Shown: positions 32,780-34,576 of the stretch, in pieces
Layout: the number at the start of each line of letters is the position of its first letter
Position numbering within the stretch: position 1 is the first letter of the stretch
DNA from: Acidobacteria bacterium 13_2_20CM_57_17
GTDB taxonomy: Bacteria; Acidobacteriota; Terriglobia; Acidiferrales; UBA7541
DNA: 34,576 nt
Direction: 5' to 3'
Assembly: GCA_001914785.1 (NCBI GenBank)
Contig: MNDE01000055.1
Span: forward strand, 1 to 34,576
Notes under the pieces: model-generated
Database searches by the model: none
The model's input: only the letters and a program-made list of their open reading frames with translations
What the model was told of the DNA's origin: nothing
Made by a program: the position numbers and the translations under genes

Positions 32780-34576
32780 TTAGCGCGCAGGGCGGACGGC
32801 GGCTCGTTCCGCGTCGAATATGGGCACGGTGAAATGGAACTGTGAACCCTGGCCCACTTCGCTTTCGACCCAAATGCGGCCGCCGTGGACTTCCACAAGA
32901 TGTTTGGCAATGGAAAGCCCCAGGCCGGTGCCGCCGACTTCGCGGGAGCGCGCAACGTCAACGCGGTAGAAACGCTCGAAGATGCGGGATTGATCCGCTC
33001 GCGGGATGCCGATGCCGGTGTCGGAAACCGTGAAGATTACTTCGGTGCCGTTCGCAGAAGCGCTGATCATGATTTGGCCGCCAGAGGGAGTGTACTGCAT
33101 GGCGTTGTCGAGCAAATTCTGGAGCACTTCGGCGAGGCGGCGGCGATCCGCGGCGATGTCGGGCAATTGTTGCTGCAGGTTAAGAGAGATGCGGAGATTT
33201 TTTTCGGCTGCTGGGCGCTGGGTAGTTTCGATGCAGCTCTCGACGAATTGGGAAACACCGAGACGGCGAATCTCCAGCTCGAGCCGATCGGCATCCATTT
33301 TCGAGAGCATGAGCAAGTCTTCCGTGAGGCGCGCGAGGCGCCGGGAGTGTTCGAGAATGATTTCGAGGAAGCGGAGGCGATTTGGGGGATCGTCGATCGC
33401 GCCGGCAAGTAGCGTTTCCGCAAAACCCTGAATCGCGGTGAGCGGTGTCCGGAGTTCGTGGGAAACGTTGGCAACAAAATCGCGGCGCACGCGTTCGAGT
33501 TTGCGCAGCTCGGTGATGTCATGCAGCACGATGACCGCGCCGGAAGTTTCCGCGGCGCGGACCGATGCGACCGTGGCCGCGAAAAAACGCTGGCGCAAAG
33601 TGCCGGTGACGATTTCGGTTTCGACGCGGGGCTCGCCCTTCAAGACGCCGCGCACTGCCTCGATCAATTCGGTCTGGCGCACGATTTCCACGAGCGCGCT
33701 GCCGGATTGCGGCGGCACGTCGAGGTTCAGGATTTCGGCGAAGCCTGCATTTGAAAAGAGCAGACGCTCGGAAGCATTCACGACGGCAACGCCTTCCACC
33801 ATGCTTCCGAGAATCGCGGAAGAAAGGTTGCGCTCTTCAGTCAGCGTTCGAATGGTCTGATCGAGCTGGGCGGCAGTCTGGTTGAGAGAGACTGCCAGTG
33901 AATCGAGAGCGTCGCCCGAGCGATCCGCTTCGATAGGGTGAAAATCGCCTTCCGCCACGCGGAAAGAAAATTTTGTGAGCCGATCCACGCGATCGGAGAA
34001 GGACCGCGAGATGAGCAGAGATGCTGTACCCGTAACGATCAACATGACCAGCGACGCAAGCCAGAGACGCCGGCGGAAGTCCCCGATCACTTGATCCACG
34101 GTTTGCAAGGGCAGGGCAAAACGCAGGACCACGGGTGCGGCTCCAGCCGAGGACAAGCGAACTGCATAATAGAGCAGATTCCTATTGATCGTGACACTGT
34201 GGCGGATGGACTGGCCATCGCCTTTTGCAAAGGCATCGCGAATCTCGGGGCGGCCCGCATGGTTTTCCATCGTTGAAGGGTCGGATTGCGAATCTGCTAA
34301 CACCTGCCCGTCGGCGTTAATGACAGTGACGCGGACGTTGCTTGCCGCCATTTTTGCAACCCAGCCACGAAGAACTGTGGAAGCCTCTGAGTTAGATGGA
34401 GAGAGCGATGAAGTCTGCGGCGGGTTCGCGAGCGCGATGCGTGCAATGGCGGCAAGCTCCTCGAACCCGGCACGCTCGTAGTCGCGCCGCAGCGCGCGCT
34501 CGGCATAGAAATCGACGGGGAGCAGGACCGCGATCAGCAGGGCGAAAAAGGCAAAACCGAGTTTCCAGAAAAGATT
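32780..34576 (-). CDS. phoR: Phosphate-regulon sensor histidine kinase PhoR-like, N-terminus cut by window edge
   Basis: The minus strand is open from 32780 to the right edge (598 visible residues), so the start lies outside; an internal ATG at 34351 is not the true start because the coding frame continues through it. The visible N-terminus is a membrane helix ([21 protein letters not shown]), then a periplasmic or sensor loop, a second helix ([19 protein letters not shown]), a HAMP region, a PAS domain ([31 protein letters not shown]), HisKA with the phospho-acceptor in [15 protein letters not shown] (His about 373 of the visible part) and HATPase motifs [37 protein letters not shown]. This is the PhoR plan. 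Its phoU neighbour and the Pho boxes support a role in phosphate sensing; phoB is probably beyond the edge. Confidence 0.9.
   Translation of the reverse strand, partial: NLFWKLGFAFFALLIAVLLPVDFYAERALRRDYERAGFEELAAIARIALANPPQTSSLSPSNSEASTVLRGWVAKMAASNVRVTVINADGQVLADSQSDPSTMENHAGRPEIRDAFAKGDGQSIRHSVTINRNLLYYAVRLSSAGAAPVVLRFALPLQTVDQVIGDFRRRLWLASLVMLIVTGTASLLISRSFSDRVDRLTKFSFRVAEGDFHPIEADRSGDALDSLAVSLNQTAAQLDQTIRTLTEERNLSSAILGSMVEGVAVVNASERLLFSNAGFAEILNLDVPPQSGSALVEIVRQTELIEAVRGVLKGEPRVETEIVTGTLRQRFFAATVASVRAAETSGAVIVLHDITELRKLERVRRDFVANVSHELRTPLTAIQGFAETLLAGAIDDPPNRLRFLEIILEHSRRLARLTEDLLMLSKMDADRLELEIRRLGVSQFVESCIETTQRPAAEKNLRISLNLQQQLPDIAADRRRLAEVLQNLLDNAMQYTPSGGQIMISASANGTEVIFTVSDTGIGIPRADQSRIFERFYRVDVARSREVGGTGLGLSIAKHLVEVHGGRIWVESEVGQGSQFHFTVPIFDAERAAVRPAR

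Noticed and set aside
34351..34351. ATG at 34351 as the phoR start
   Set aside because: The coding frame, including a membrane helix, continues upstream to the window edge without a stop.

Overview
The window reads as a chromosomal segment of a soil-type Acidobacteriota (Terriglobia-like) genome. This is inferred from gene style, not from a marker gene. The clues are dense short genes of moderately high GC, many periplasmic peptidases and signal-peptide proteins, a pair of secreted proteins sharing an LTN(D/Q)D(V/I) repeat domain, REP-like hairpins ending in GCTAC or TGTCC, and a Cys/His-rich REP-associated protein of a kind I associate with this phylum. I see no rRNA, tRNA, CRISPR array, transposase or phage gene.

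Layout. 1-3 kb (minus strand): the 5' part of an FAD oxidoreductase, a small integral membrane protein and a MASE1-GGDEF diguanylate cyclase. 3-6.2 kb (plus): a DoxX-type membrane protein behind two inverted-repeat operator candidates, a membrane-anchored unknown protein, and a PilZ - transmembrane - TonB C-terminal fusion. 6.2-9 kb (minus): a 3-hydroxyisobutyrate-dehydrogenase-like enzyme starting at TTG, an unknown small protein and an anchored alpha/beta hydrolase. 9.3-13.4 kb (plus): a tiny membrane protein, a secreted S9 prolyl-oligopeptidase-family peptidase and a large GT-C-like membrane protein. 13.4-14.75 kb: an island of REP-like hairpins around and inside a Cys/His protein gene. 14.7-18.1 kb: an S41 peptidase (minus) and two related secreted proteins (plus).

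18.2-34.6 kb is a phosphate-starvation locus. On the minus strand, in transcription order, it holds phoR (cut by the right edge), a second phoU, an outer-membrane porin, and pstS-pstC-pstA-pstB-phoU. Candidate Pho boxes (7-bp direct repeats on an 11-bp pitch) lie 61 bp upstream of both pstS and the second phoU. The likely scheme is PhoR (with an unseen PhoB) sensing through Pst and PhoU and switching on Pst, the second PhoU and perhaps the porin.

The locus is split by a plus-strand module (about 25.2-31.7 kb) with its own porin, a Tat-exported solute-binding protein, a MalK-type ATPase and two permeases (CUT1 architecture). A nearly perfect 30-bp direct repeat (25196-25225 and 31676-31705) brackets this module, so it looks like an inserted cassette. 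Removing the module plus one repeat copy would restore an uninterrupted minus-strand phosphate cluster.
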